Assembly: GCA_017307785.1 (NCBI GenBank)
Contig: JAFKGI010000005.1
Location: forward strand, 124,001-188,000
Direction of reading: 5' to 3'
Length of the DNA: 64,000 nt
DNA from: Vulcanimicrobiota bacterium
GTDB lineage: Bacteria > Vulcanimicrobiota > Xenobia > Xenobiales > JADMJV01
Shown here piece by piece: positions 8,318 to 16,728 of this stretch. The stretch's first letter is position 1; each line of letters opens with the position of its first letter. Both the position numbers and the translations under genes were made by a program. Under the pieces are notes generated by a model that saw only the letters and a list, made by a program, of their open reading frames with translations, was not told where the DNA came from and ran no database searches.

Positions 8318-9601
8318 ATGGACACAATGGAGCGCTCGGTCGTTCTCAGCGTTCTGAACTCGGTCCGGATGATTCTCGTCGGGCCGGTCACCAGCTTTCT
8401 GGTGGCGATGTTATTCAGTCAGAAGGAGCAGGGCGTCTACTACCTGTTTCGCAGCCTGATCGGTATGTCCGTGGCGGCCGAGTTTGGCCTGCCCCTCATT
8501 CTCTCCCCGCTCATCTCCCACGAATGGAGCACCGGCCGCAAGGACCGCTGGGCCAGCCTTTGCCGCAAAGCTGTAGGCTTTTATCTGGTCAGCTCCCCAC
8601 TGGCGGCGGCCATTCTTTTCTGGATTGGCCAGCGAACGATTTCTAACAGCGAGCACTGGGAGTCCAGTTGGACGGTGGCCTGGGCCGCCACTTGCGCCTT
8701 TTGTATGATCGACTTTTCTCTGCGACCTTTTCTAGTGATTTTGGAAGGCTGCCAGAGGATGGAGTCCGCCTTAAAAATACGACTTTTCCAGGGCTTGATG
8801 ATGGCTCTGGCCACCTGGGTCACGATAGGCGCCGGTGGCTCGTTGCTCAGCCTGGCCTGCGGCTACCTGGCCAGTATTCTGGTCGGATTGACGGGTCTTT
8901 TTTTACTCAGAGAACTCTTTCTCCCGATTCTGCGGCGGACTTCCGACAAACTCTCCTGGTCCCAAGAAATCTGGCCGCTCCAATGGCGCCTGGGCCTGGG
9001 CAGCCTGGGATCGGCCTACTCGGCCGGCATGATCGTAAAGATCGTCTTCGACGACCGCGGACCCGAAGCGGCGGGTCGGCTGGGCCTGGCGATGGCAGTC
9101 TCCCAACTTCTGCTGATGGTAAGCTACTCTTGGGTTCAGACGAAGGCCCCTCAGATTGCCCTGCTGGTTGCGCAAGGGCAGCGCCAGGAACTGGATCGCA
9201 GTTTTAGCCGCATCCTCAGACTACAAGTCTTGACCACCCTCCTGGGCATGGGATGCATCCTTGCCGGCATAGCGCTCTTGCACCACTATCACTTCCGAAT
9301 CGCGACTCGCCTGGTGGAGTTTTATCCGCTGACCCTGCTCTTGCTCTCAGCTTTCCTCAACGGGCTTTTTGCTGCCTGGAGCATTTATGTTCGGGCCCAC
9401 CGAGAAGAGCCTTATCTGGGCGTCACCCTGGTTTTCTCCGTCGCGATGGTGGCGACGACCGTGCTGTTGACTCACCAATTCGGCGTCCTGGGGGCCTGCT
9501 GGGCTCAGTTGCTCGTTCCGGCTCTGGCGTTTCCCTGGCAGTTCTGGATCTGGCGGCGTTGCCGCCGTCGTCATCAACAGTCGGGAGAAGGCGTTCTCTG
9601 A
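8318..9601 (+). CDS. Wzx-like polysaccharide flippase (MOP superfamily)
   Basis: The 427-residue product is almost entirely hydrophobic with about 12-14 predicted helices separated by short charged loops. An early GVYYLFRSLIGM stretch and a basic C-terminal tail (RRCRRRHQQ) match the layout of O-antigen and exopolysaccharide flippases. Such proteins move undecaprenyl-linked oligosaccharides across the inner membrane. It is the only flippase-like gene in the locus, and no ABC exporter was seen, which favours a Wzx-type pathway; no Wzy polymerase was recognised. Its last 28 bases overlap the convergent kinase-like gene. Confidence 0.8.
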   Translation: MDTMERSVVLSVLNSVRMILVGPVTSFLVAMLFSQKEQGVYYLFRSLIGMSVAAEFGLPLILSPLISHEWSTGRKDRWASLCRKAVGFYLVSSPLAAAILFWIGQRTISNSEHWESSWTVAWAATCAFCMIDFSLRPFLVILEGCQRMESALKIRLFQGLMMALATWVTIGAGGSLLSLACGYLASILVGLTGLFLLRELFLPILRRTSDKLSWSQEIWPLQWRLGLGSLGSAYSAGMIVKIVFDDRGPEAAGRLGLAMAVSQLLLMVSYSWVQTKAPQIALLVAQGQRQELDRSFSRILRLQVLTTLLGMGCILAGIALLHHYHFRIATRLVEFYPLTLLLLSAFLNGLFAAWSIYVRAHREEPYLGVTLVFSVAMVATTVLLTHQFGVLGACWAQLLVPALAFPWQFWIWRRCRRRHQQSGEGVL

Positions 9602-10506
9602 AGCAGCCAGGCTTCCACTTCCCGTCGGCGGCCTTCGAGCCAACCTAGCTTGTTCATCTGCTGCTCCGTCGTCACGGAGGCGCGCTGGAGATCTTCGGGA
9701 TGACAAAGACGCCTCAACACAATGCCCGACCACTTCAGACAGGTGGCGGGCCAGAGCCAGGCGGTGCGGGGCCTGCTGGCGGGCGGGAGCCAGTCCCAAA
9801 AATCAGTCAAAGCCGACAGAGGAGCCGGGACCCGCGGTTGAGCGAAAAAATCGCAAAACAGCTTGGCCGGATCATCCAGCCCGGCATACTCGAAGTCGAA
9901 AAAACAAAGATTTCCGTCCCTGCGTCTCAGACAATTGTGGAAGCCGTAATCGGAAGGAGAGACCAGGCATTCGCCCGGGGCAACATCCGCGGGGAGGGTC
10001 CGATTGCGCAGCCGTTCCCACAAGGGCCTCCACACCTCTTGCCACACCGCCAGCGCACGAGAGTTCAGGAGAGGCTGCAATTGCTCGAGCCTGGACTCGA
10101 TGGAACGCCAGTGCTCTCGAATGCTCAAACATCCGTCGACCGCGGGGGGAACCTCTCGGCCGGGTAGGGTCTGCATCTGACGGAGCAAGAGCAGCGCCTG
10201 AGCGCAGTCCTCTCGACTGGCAGAGCTGAGAACCTCGCCCTCCACGAATTCAAAAAGGCCCAATTGCAGCGGCAAGTTAAGTGCCAGCAGGGCGGGAACC
10301 TGGGAGATCTCGTGGACTTCCAGCAAGCGAAAGATCAACTCCTCTCGCTGGCCTCTATCGGGACTCCGGTAGTGCTTCAAAAAAGCTTCGCCCGTCGAAT
10401 GACGGAACCGATACCCCTGATTGTTCATACCGCCCATCAGGGGAGTGAGCGAGAAGGGCGGCCGGAAGCCCACACTGCCGAGCCAGCTCGCCCAAGAATC
10501 AAGCAA
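9574..10506 (-). CDS. Aminoglycoside-phosphotransferase-fold kinase
   Basis: The protein has the APH/choline-kinase pattern: SLTPLMGGMNNQGYRF with AFLKHY as the nucleotide-binding Lys, then SPSDYGFHN in place of the catalytic HxDxxxxN loop, and FFDFEYAGLDDP, equivalent to IDWE/DFG-like metal binding. The catalytic loop reads S-D-Y-G-F-H-N, as in many bacterial APH-like proteins of sugar clusters, so the Asp and Asn are kept. TTG 10506 overlaps the alcohol dehydrogenase stop by eight bases; GTG 10473 is an alternative start. It probably phosphorylates a small hydroxylated substrate or a sugar, not an antibiotic. Confidence 0.75.
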   Translation of the reverse strand: MLDSWASWLGSVGFRPPFSLTPLMGGMNNQGYRFRHSTGEAFLKHYRSPDRGQREELIFRLLEVHEISQVPALLALNLPLQLGLFEFVEGEVLSSASREDCAQALLLLRQMQTLPGREVPPAVDGCLSIREHWRSIESRLEQLQPLLNSRALAVWQEVWRPLWERLRNRTLPADVAPGECLVSPSDYGFHNCLRRRDGNLCFFDFEYAGLDDPAKLFCDFFAQPRVPAPLSALTDFWDWLPPASRPRTAWLWPATCLKWSGIVLRRLCHPEDLQRASVTTEQQMNKLGWLEGRRREVEAWLLQRTPSPDC

Positions 10507-11536
10507 CGACCATATCCAGCAAGCAGCGCCCGGCCAGGCTTCCGGACCGCATATCGGAGATGGCTTGATTGATGTCCTCGAGGGGATATCGACCACTGAC
10601 CAGCGACTGAAGGTCCAGCCGTTGCGCCGCTACCAGCCCGAGCAGACGAGGGATGTCTCGATCCGGTTGCGCATCCCCACCATGAGACCCAACCAGAGTC
10701 TTGCCGAAGTGAAGCGGGAGCGTGGGCAACTGGGCCGCCTGTCCAGCGGGAGGAACTCCGACCAGCACGACCCGGCCCTGGGAAGCGGCCAGACGATAGG
10801 CCATCTCGATAAACGGCACGTAACCGGTTGACTCGACCACCACGTCATAGCCACCGTTCACCGCCAGCAACGCTTCCAACTCCTCACTCTGGCTGGACAC
10901 GACTCGATCGGCCCCGAGTTGTTTCGCAAGTTCCAGTCGATTTTGAAATCGATCGCAGACCGAGATCGGAAATCCGCCCGTCAACCGGGCAGCCTGGACA
11001 ACGCTCAACCCGACTCCTCCGGCCCCCAGAATCAAAATGGACTCTCCCAGTTCCAGCCGGGCGTTACGGCAAACCACGCCGGCCCCCGTGGTCACGGCGC
11101 AACCAAGCAATGCGGCCGCCGCTGGGTCAGTCTCCTGGTCCACCGGCGTGGCCCGATTCTCGGAAACGACGCTGTACTGAGAGAAAGTCGTCACCCAGCC
11201 AGAATTGACCTTACCCAGACGGGGATTGTGGTAGGTGGCCGGGACCGCTTCGTGTCCGGGTGCGCGGCGCCAGTGCAAAACGACTCTCTGGCCGACGCGA
11301 ACGCGCTTGACTCCCTCCCCGACTTCAAGAACTTCCGCGCAGGCTTCGTGACCCAGCAGGTGTGGCAGGTAGGCGTCGGGCCCCTTGACTCCGTCAATCT
11401 CGCCCAGTTGCGATCCGCAAATCCCGCTGCATAAAATTTGGGTTAAAATCTGGCCGTGCTGAAGCCTGGGAATTTCCAGATCGTGAAGCTCCAGCGGTTG
11501 TCTTTGCTGAACCAGGACTGCGGCGCGGGTCTTCAC
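10499..11536 (-). CDS. Zinc-type medium-chain alcohol dehydrogenase
   Basis: This 345-residue MDR protein has the GroES-like catalytic domain with Cys in SGICGSQ (residue 40), GHE at 62-64 and a Rossmann motif ILGAGGVGLSVVQ. The four-Cys structural zinc lobe of classical ADHs is missing: the region after residue 90 has no Cys cluster. Related enzymes in glycan and natural-product clusters oxidise a ring hydroxyl or a polyol. The ATG overlaps the stop of the epimerase upstream (ATGA) and its stop overlaps the kinase-like gene, in a run of coupled minus-strand genes from 14629 to 9574. Confidence 0.83.
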   Translation of the reverse strand: MKTRAAVLVQQRQPLELHDLEIPRLQHGQILTQILCSGICGSQLGEIDGVKGPDAYLPHLLGHEACAEVLEVGEGVKRVRVGQRVVLHWRRAPGHEAVPATYHNPRLGKVNSGWVTTFSQYSVVSENRATPVDQETDPAAAALLGCAVTTGAGVVCRNARLELGESILILGAGGVGLSVVQAARLTGGFPISVCDRFQNRLELAKQLGADRVVSSQSEELEALLAVNGGYDVVVESTGYVPFIEMAYRLAASQGRVVLVGVPPAGQAAQLPTLPLHFGKTLVGSHGGDAQPDRDIPRLLGLVAAQRLDLQSLVSGRYPLEDINQAISDMRSGSLAGRCLLDMVVA

Positions 11537-12549
11537 TGCAACGACAACTGCTTCATATGTCGGACGTTGTTGAAGCGCGGGTCGTCTGGGGCTCCGGGCA
11601 ACAGTTCCTTGCGGAAGGCCTCAATCAGGTCACGAGCCCCGTCTTCGATGGTGCGCTTGGGATGGAAATCCAGAACTCTGCGCAACTTGGCAGAGGAAAT
11701 GTGATAAGAGCGGATGTCGGAACTCGGCTCGGTCACAATGGGAATTTCCGGCCAGTCTGGAAACTCTTGGCGAAAAACGCCCTGGATGACCCGGGCCGTT
11801 TCGGCCACCGAGTAGTTCTGGTAAGCCGCATTGAAAATCTCATTGTAAATGGGCTCGTCGGCGGTTTCCAGCAACAGACAATAGAGATCCACCATGTCTT
11901 GCATGTGAAGGTTGGGGCGCATCTGAGAACCACCGAAGACCGTCAAGCGCCGCTTGAAGTAGGCGTGACTGGTCAGGATGTTCACCGTCAAATCCAGTCT
12001 CTGCCTGGGCGAAAAGCCACAAATCGTCGCGGGACGAATGAGAACCGGCACGAAATTCGCACTGGCCGCCGCCCGCAGCACCGGCTCGCATTTCGCCTTG
12101 TACTTGTTGTAAAGACTGACCGGTACCAGTGGATGCTCTTCCGTTACGTCAGGATTGTCGCTGACTCCGTAGACACTTCCTGAGGAAGCAAAGACAAAGC
12201 GACGGACTCCGGCTTCGCGGGCAGCCTCGACAAAGGGACCAAAGCTCTCGTAGTTCACCGAGTGGCTCAAGTCAGGGTCCAACTCCACGCTCGGGTCGTT
12301 GGAAATGCAAGCCAGATGAATGACAGCATCACAACCTTCCAGCAGTCTGCGGACGGCGGCGGAATCCCGGATGTCCCCCTCGATAAGTTCCAGGCCGGGA
12401 TGATCGGCCACAGCGGCCAGGGGTTCTCGACCATAGAGGAACAGATCCAGAACCTTCACCCGGTAACCCAACTCGAGCAGCCTGGGCACCAGGACCGCTC
12501 CCACATAACCAGCCCCTCCGGGCACAGCAATACAGGAAAATCGTTTCAC
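11533..12549 (-). CDS. NAD-dependent epimerase/dehydratase (heptose/hexose modifying)
   Basis: GTG at 12549 lies in a GTGA overlap with the SIS-isomerase stop and places the start right before KRFSCIAVPGGAGYVG, the NAD-binding turn. This gives 338 residues. SSGSVYG is the Ser/Thr region and YNKYK holds the Tyr-x3-Lys pair. It resembles epimerases found with ADP- and GDP-heptose genes. Its position between the isomerase/kinase-nucleotidyltransferase genes and an alcohol dehydrogenase suggests that it works on the nucleotide sugar they produce, for example at C-4 or C-6. Confidence 0.82.
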   Translation of the reverse strand: MKRFSCIAVPGGAGYVGAVLVPRLLELGYRVKVLDLFLYGREPLAAVADHPGLELIEGDIRDSAAVRRLLEGCDAVIHLACISNDPSVELDPDLSHSVNYESFGPFVEAAREAGVRRFVFASSGSVYGVSDNPDVTEEHPLVPVSLYNKYKAKCEPVLRAAASANFVPVLIRPATICGFSPRQRLDLTVNILTSHAYFKRRLTVFGGSQMRPNLHMQDMVDLYCLLLETADEPIYNEIFNAAYQNYSVAETARVIQGVFRQEFPDWPEIPIVTEPSSDIRSYHISSAKLRRVLDFHPKRTIEDGARDLIEAFRKELLPGAPDDPRFNNVRHMKQLSLQ

Positions 12550-13112
12550 TTTACCTCCACCATATCCATCCAGCAATGAAGCACTGCCGCATGAGAAGTT
12601 TCCGCCTCGCCATAGGTATTGGCCGACACATAGGCATTCAAATCTCCCTCACGCCGAAGGGGATTGTCGGACTTGAAGCCGGATAGCGTGACGACGTGAA
12701 GCCCCAATTGCCGAGCGACGGCTACCGCACGCAAGATGTTGGGGGAACCACCGGAACTACTGATGGCCACCAGCAGATCGCCCTTTTTTCCTCGACGCCT
12801 CAGCGGCTCCGCATAGATCTCGGCAAATTCGATGTCGTTGGAGACGGCCGTCACCAAACAAATGTCAGAAAACACCTGGGTGTGCAAATGGCCGTTCTTG
12901 GCCAGGTCGGCGGCAAAATGAGAAGCCATGCTCGCACTGGCACCATTGCCAATCAAGTAGACCGTCTTCTCCCGCTCGCGCACCTCAGAAGCCCAGCCGC
13001 TCCAAAGCTGAAAAGCCTGGTCGGTATCGATCGATTCCTGGTTCCGGCCGGTGAAAACCAGGCCTTTCAGCAGGTCGTTCAGTCGCTCGACAATGTCCAG
13101 CCAGCCGTTCAT
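12546..13112 (-). CDS. GmhA-like SIS-domain phosphosugar isomerase
   Basis: The 188-residue protein has a single SIS fold, with GNGASASMASHFAADLAKN matching the GmhA GNGGSAADAxHFAAEL signature and ISSSGGSPN as the phosphate-binding Ser loop. GmhA converts sedoheptulose 7-phosphate to D-glycero-D-manno-heptose 7-phosphate in the cytosol. A late acidic/His region (EAETSHAA) is consistent with the catalytic C-terminus. It is coupled by overlaps to the kinase-nucleotidyltransferase upstream and the epimerase downstream, the order expected of a nucleotide-heptose pathway. Confidence 0.85.
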   Translation of the reverse strand: MNGWLDIVERLNDLLKGLVFTGRNQESIDTDQAFQLWSGWASEVREREKTVYLIGNGASASMASHFAADLAKNGHLHTQVFSDICLVTAVSNDIEFAEIYAEPLRRRGKKGDLLVAISSSGGSPNILRAVAVARQLGLHVVTLSGFKSDNPLRREGDLNAYVSANTYGEAETSHAAVLHCWMDMVEVK

Positions 13113-14629
13113 TTTAGAAGCGTCTGCAGATGACGAATCAGAGCCATCTTACGCACCGGCTCCTGGTTGCAGACGGTAGCCACAGCCTGAGCTCCGGCGG
13201 CATTTCCGGCCAGGCCGGCGATGGCCAGCGGCGCCCCCTGAGCCACACAGCAGGCCGCCACCGAAAGAAAAGCATCGCCGGCGCCCACCCTGTCGACCAC
13301 GCGGTCGGCCACAGCCGGAACTTCCACAAACCCCTGGTCGGGGTCATAGGTCAGACAACCATTGCTACCCCGAGTCACGCACAGTTTGCCGCACTTGAGC
13401 CTCGTGGCAACCTCCTTGACGATCTCCCGTAAGTCACCGCCACGGCGGCGTGCCTCCAAGCGCATTTCTTTTTCGGTGGTGGCCACGAAATCCGCGCGCG
13501 CGTAGTGAGAGATCGTGTGGTAACCCTGATTGCCGGCATTGCACTGGGCATTGACGGCCAGAAACTTGGACTTCTCACAGAGAATTTGAATCGATTCTTT
13601 GCTAAGGAAGCCGTGTCCATAGTCGACCACAATGACCAGGTCGTGCTCCGGCAGCAGCTTTTCCAGCTTCAGACACAAGTCCCGATTGTCTTCGTCACTC
13701 AGCTCCACGTCGTTGAGATCATACATCTCGAAGAGTTTCTGGAAAAAATATCGTTCCACGTAGCGCCGTTTCACGATGGTCGGACCATCCTGGCGATACA
13801 CATAGTGGGCGTCAACACTGGGATGGAGGTTCTCTTCCACGAAATCTTGCATCGAATTGGTTTTGCCCAACATGGTCAAAAGACTGACACTATTGCTGAA
13901 CTCCGCCAGATGATTGGCGACCGCCAGCACCCCACCCGCGAAGCGCTCCAACTGGGTCCGGCGGGCCACCAGCGTAGGCTCTTTGGACGACTTGCCAATC
14001 GCCTCGCAGTATTGGTACTCGTCGATGATGGCCTCTCCCACGACCAGCACCTTGAGTTTCTGAGCACCCTGAATGTACTGGTGCACTTCTTGAAAGGAGT
14101 GCTGCTCACGAAAGGCGTCCAGGTATTCCCGGACTTCGGGGGGCAGCGGAGACAAATGTTTCTGAATCAGATGACTGGAGCTGAACACAACTTCGTCCGT
14201 GAAGGCGATGTCGCCGCCGCCTCGACGGACGGCGGCGATCTCGTCACCGATTTTCCCCGTCACGTCCAAGGCCTCCTGACGATACTCCGAACCTTTCACA
14301 TACAAGTCCGGCGCCAGTAGCTCCAGGGTCTCAACCGCTGTGGGCCACTCGTTAATGGCGACGTAATCCACGAACGCCAGAGCGGCCAGAGCCTCAGCTC
14401 GCATGTCGGCTGGAAAGGCCGGTCGGCCAGGACCCTTATTCACGAAATGGTCCGGAGTCAGCGTGACGACCAGCAAGTCGCCCAACTGCCGGGCCCGTTC
14501 CAGATGGCGAATGTGACCGATGTGAAGAAGGTCGAAGACTCCGTGGCAGTGGACAATCTTGAGAGATTGCTGCGCTCGCCTGTCTGCCAAAACCTGAGCA
14601 AGCTGCTGGAGGGGAAGGACATTGGACAT
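13109..14629 (-). CDS. Bifunctional heptose-type nucleotidyltransferase / PfkB kinase, domains inverted
   Basis: Residues 1 to about 165 form a cytidylyltransferase-like domain with HGVFDLLHIGH (the HxGH motif) and LYVKGSEYR. Residues about 190-506 form a ribokinase/PfkB domain beginning KVLVVGEAIIDEY and ending with the GAGD anion hole (VDRVGAGDAFLS). Together they match the two activities of HldE/RfaE, phosphorylation at C-1 and adenylylation. The order is reversed: E. coli HldE is kinase first and transferase second. It heads the minus-strand operon kinase-transferase, GmhA-like isomerase, epimerase, dehydrogenase, APH-like kinase. A nucleotide-activated heptose is the likely product; the nucleotide (ADP, GDP or CDP) is not determined. 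Confidence 0.87.
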   Translation of the reverse strand: MSNVLPLQQLAQVLADRRAQQSLKIVHCHGVFDLLHIGHIRHLERARQLGDLLVVTLTPDHFVNKGPGRPAFPADMRAEALAALAFVDYVAINEWPTAVETLELLAPDLYVKGSEYRQEALDVTGKIGDEIAAVRRGGGDIAFTDEVVFSSSHLIQKHLSPLPPEVREYLDAFREQHSFQEVHQYIQGAQKLKVLVVGEAIIDEYQYCEAIGKSSKEPTLVARRTQLERFAGGVLAVANHLAEFSNSVSLLTMLGKTNSMQDFVEENLHPSVDAHYVYRQDGPTIVKRRYVERYFFQKLFEMYDLNDVELSDEDNRDLCLKLEKLLPEHDLVIVVDYGHGFLSKESIQILCEKSKFLAVNAQCNAGNQGYHTISHYARADFVATTEKEMRLEARRRGGDLREIVKEVATRLKCGKLCVTRGSNGCLTYDPDQGFVEVPAVADRVVDRVGAGDAFLSVAACCVAQGAPLAIAGLAGNAAGAQAVATVCNQEPVRKMALIRHLQTLLK

Positions 14630-14713
14630 TCCTCAGCCTTCCTATCGCCAAGAGGAGGTTCCTCCCGGATCGAACGAGAGGAAATTCTGTTTCGGCCTGG
14701 GAAACCAGCCTTC

Positions 14714-15712
14714 ATGCGATTCGACAAACTCACCGTGGTGATGACCCTTTACAATTACGAACGATTCGCAGCTCCTTGTCTGGACGCTTACGTAGCTCAG
14801 ACCGTTTACCCGTTCGAGATCCTGCTCGTCGATGACGGTTCCGAGGACGGCACGCCGGCCATTCTTCGCGAGTATGCCGAGCGCTACCCCGACCTGTTTC
14901 GCGTTCTCCTTCTCCCCCACGTCGGCTTGAATCCCGCCTTAACCGTGGCCATGAAAGAGGTCAAGACAGAATTTATCTACCCTGCGGCAGCGGATGATTT
15001 CCCACGCCCGGGCATGATCCAGGCGCTCCAGCAGGGCTACGAAATCAACCCGAACGCGGGCCTGGTCACGATGAATTATGATCTCTGGCTGGACGACGGC
15101 CGGTGCCTGCCAGATCGCGAACCGAAACCCTTTCGCGTAGATTCAGGCATCAAGCTGAGTCGCGCACCGGAATACCTGGCGCCTGATGAACTGGTCCGGC
15201 GAATCCTCAAATCGGGCACTCACCCCATCGGGCTGGCCATGTACCGGCTCCAAGACTGGCTCAAATCCCCCGCGCAGAATCGAAACTTACGCCACTACCA
15301 GGACTTCCTGGTGAACTACAGCCACGCGCTGCGAGGGGGTATTGTCCACTTTCCCGAGCCTCAACTGGACTTCCGCCTGGCTGTCACCTCCTACGGAAAT
15401 CAGGGACGTTATAACTCGCTTCTGGAAATCGCCACCTGCCGGCGCTTCCTGGAAGTACTCTGCGAGCCAGGCTGTGATGATATCCGCCAACGCTTCCTCA
15501 ACAGCCAGGCACTTGGCTTTCTGGGCTGGCGCCTTTTTCTGGCAGCCCTATCGCTGCCTACCTGCTGGCCCTACCTGAGCAAGCTTCTCAGTCGCAGACT
15601 GCTGCTAACCGGCACCTACCTGGACCTGTGCTACCTTTTATCTCCGATTTACCGATATGTAGCGCCCTACATTCGCAAGAAACCTGGGATGCACAACGTC
15701 AAACCCTCTTAA
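14714..15712 (+). CDS. GT2-family glycosyltransferase
   Basis: From ATG 14714 the 332-residue protein starts LTVVMTLYNYERF, then LLVDDGSEDGT and a D-D pair (AAADDF) that serve as the nucleotide-sugar and metal-binding Asp residues of GT-A inverting enzymes. The C-terminal third has hydrophobic stretches (FLAALSLP, LCYLLSPIY) that could associate with the membrane. It likely adds one sugar to the lipid-linked glycan at the cytoplasmic face. It overlaps the convergent epimerase gene by four bases. Confidence 0.83.
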   Translation: MRFDKLTVVMTLYNYERFAAPCLDAYVAQTVYPFEILLVDDGSEDGTPAILREYAERYPDLFRVLLLPHVGLNPALTVAMKEVKTEFIYPAAADDFPRPGMIQALQQGYEINPNAGLVTMNYDLWLDDGRCLPDREPKPFRVDSGIKLSRAPEYLAPDELVRRILKSGTHPIGLAMYRLQDWLKSPAQNRNLRHYQDFLVNYSHALRGGIVHFPEPQLDFRLAVTSYGNQGRYNSLLEIATCRRFLEVLCEPGCDDIRQRFLNSQALGFLGWRLFLAALSLPTCWPYLSKLLSRRLLLTGTYLDLCYLLSPIYRYVAPYIRKKPGMHNVKPS

Positions 15713-16728
15713 ATACGTTGGGCCACAAGCTCTTCGCGAATCCAGGGAATAATTTCGTCCAGGGCATCTTCTAGCGTGAAATTGGCCTCGAAGCCCAGGA
15801 CCTCTTTGGCTTTGCGGGTGTCCGGAACCCGGCGCTGCACATCGTAAGCGAAAGGCTCGTCGGACTCGAAGCGGAAGGGCTGGTCGCCTTTTAGCTTCCG
15901 CCAAATCAGCTCAGCCAACTCGAGAACGGTGGTCGAGCGGGCGGTCGAAAGATTGAAGTCGTCCTGCGCAGCTGCCGGATGGGTCATGCAAAGCCGAATA
16001 CCTCGGGCCAGGTCCCCGGCGTAAGTGTAATGGCGAATCTGATTGCCGTCTCCCAGAATGCGCAAGGGGTCCTGGCCGCGCAAAAGCTTCTGCACCAGGT
16101 CCGGCACGACGTGACTGAGAGCCAGCTTTACATTGCCCGAGCGAATTTCGTGCTCGTGGCGTGCCCTGCGCTCTCCGATGCCCACGCAATTGAACGGTCG
16201 GGCGATGGTGTAGGGCAATTTGTATTGCTCGTAGGCACCGCGCGCAAAATACTCGGTGGCCAGCTTCTGAAATCCATAGGTCGAAAGCGGCGGTGGATTC
16301 CGCAGCTGTGCCCCCTCGGGGGTGGGGAACTCCTCCACGCTCTCATAGACCATGGAACTGGAGATGACGGTGATCTTCTGGAGCCGATGGTTCTTGTGAG
16401 CCCAGATGGCGGCGTCGAAGGCGGCGGCGGTGATTCGCTCATTCTCGGCCAGCAGGTCATAGGCCAGTTCGTGAAAGAGGGAAATTCCCCCGATGATGGC
16501 GGCACCCGCGATGAAGTGGTCGCAGTCTTTGAGCAAATCCTTGACCAGTTCGACGTCTTTGGCGTCGCCTTTGACGAAGCGGTAGCCCGGATGGCTATCG
16601 TAGCTTCGAGTAATTTCTCCGTATTTCCAGAAGTTGTCGAGTCCGTCCACTTCATAGCCGTTCTCCAGCAAATCAGGAATCAGATAGCCGGCAATGAACC
16701 CGGCCGCGCCGCTAACGAATACTTTCAC
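15709..16728 (-). CDS. NAD-dependent nucleotide-sugar epimerase
   Basis: This is a 339-residue extended SDR with VSGAAGFIAGYL as the NAD-binding turn, ISSSMVYE as the catalytic Ser region and YGFQK as Tyr-x3-Lys. HYTYAGDLARGIRL and the C-terminal DTRKAKEVLGF are usual for UDP-sugar epimerases. It overlaps the UDP-sugar dehydrogenase gene by 17 bases, so the two products probably work in series on a uronic-acid type sugar. The exact stereochemistry cannot be inferred. Confidence 0.83.
   Translation of the reverse strand: MKVFVSGAAGFIAGYLIPDLLENGYEVDGLDNFWKYGEITRSYDSHPGYRFVKGDAKDVELVKDLLKDCDHFIAGAAIIGGISLFHELAYDLLAENERITAAAFDAAIWAHKNHRLQKITVISSSMVYESVEEFPTPEGAQLRNPPPLSTYGFQKLATEYFARGAYEQYKLPYTIARPFNCVGIGERRARHEHEIRSGNVKLALSHVVPDLVQKLLRGQDPLRILGDGNQIRHYTYAGDLARGIRLCMTHPAAAQDDFNLSTARSTTVLELAELIWRKLKGDQPFRFESDEPFAYDVQRRVPDTRKAKEVLGFEANFTLEDALDEIIPWIREELVAQRI

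Noticed and set aside
9574-10506. Aminoglycoside resistance gene
   Set aside because: The APH fold is shared by many sugar and choline kinases, and the glycan context makes an antibiotic role unlikely.
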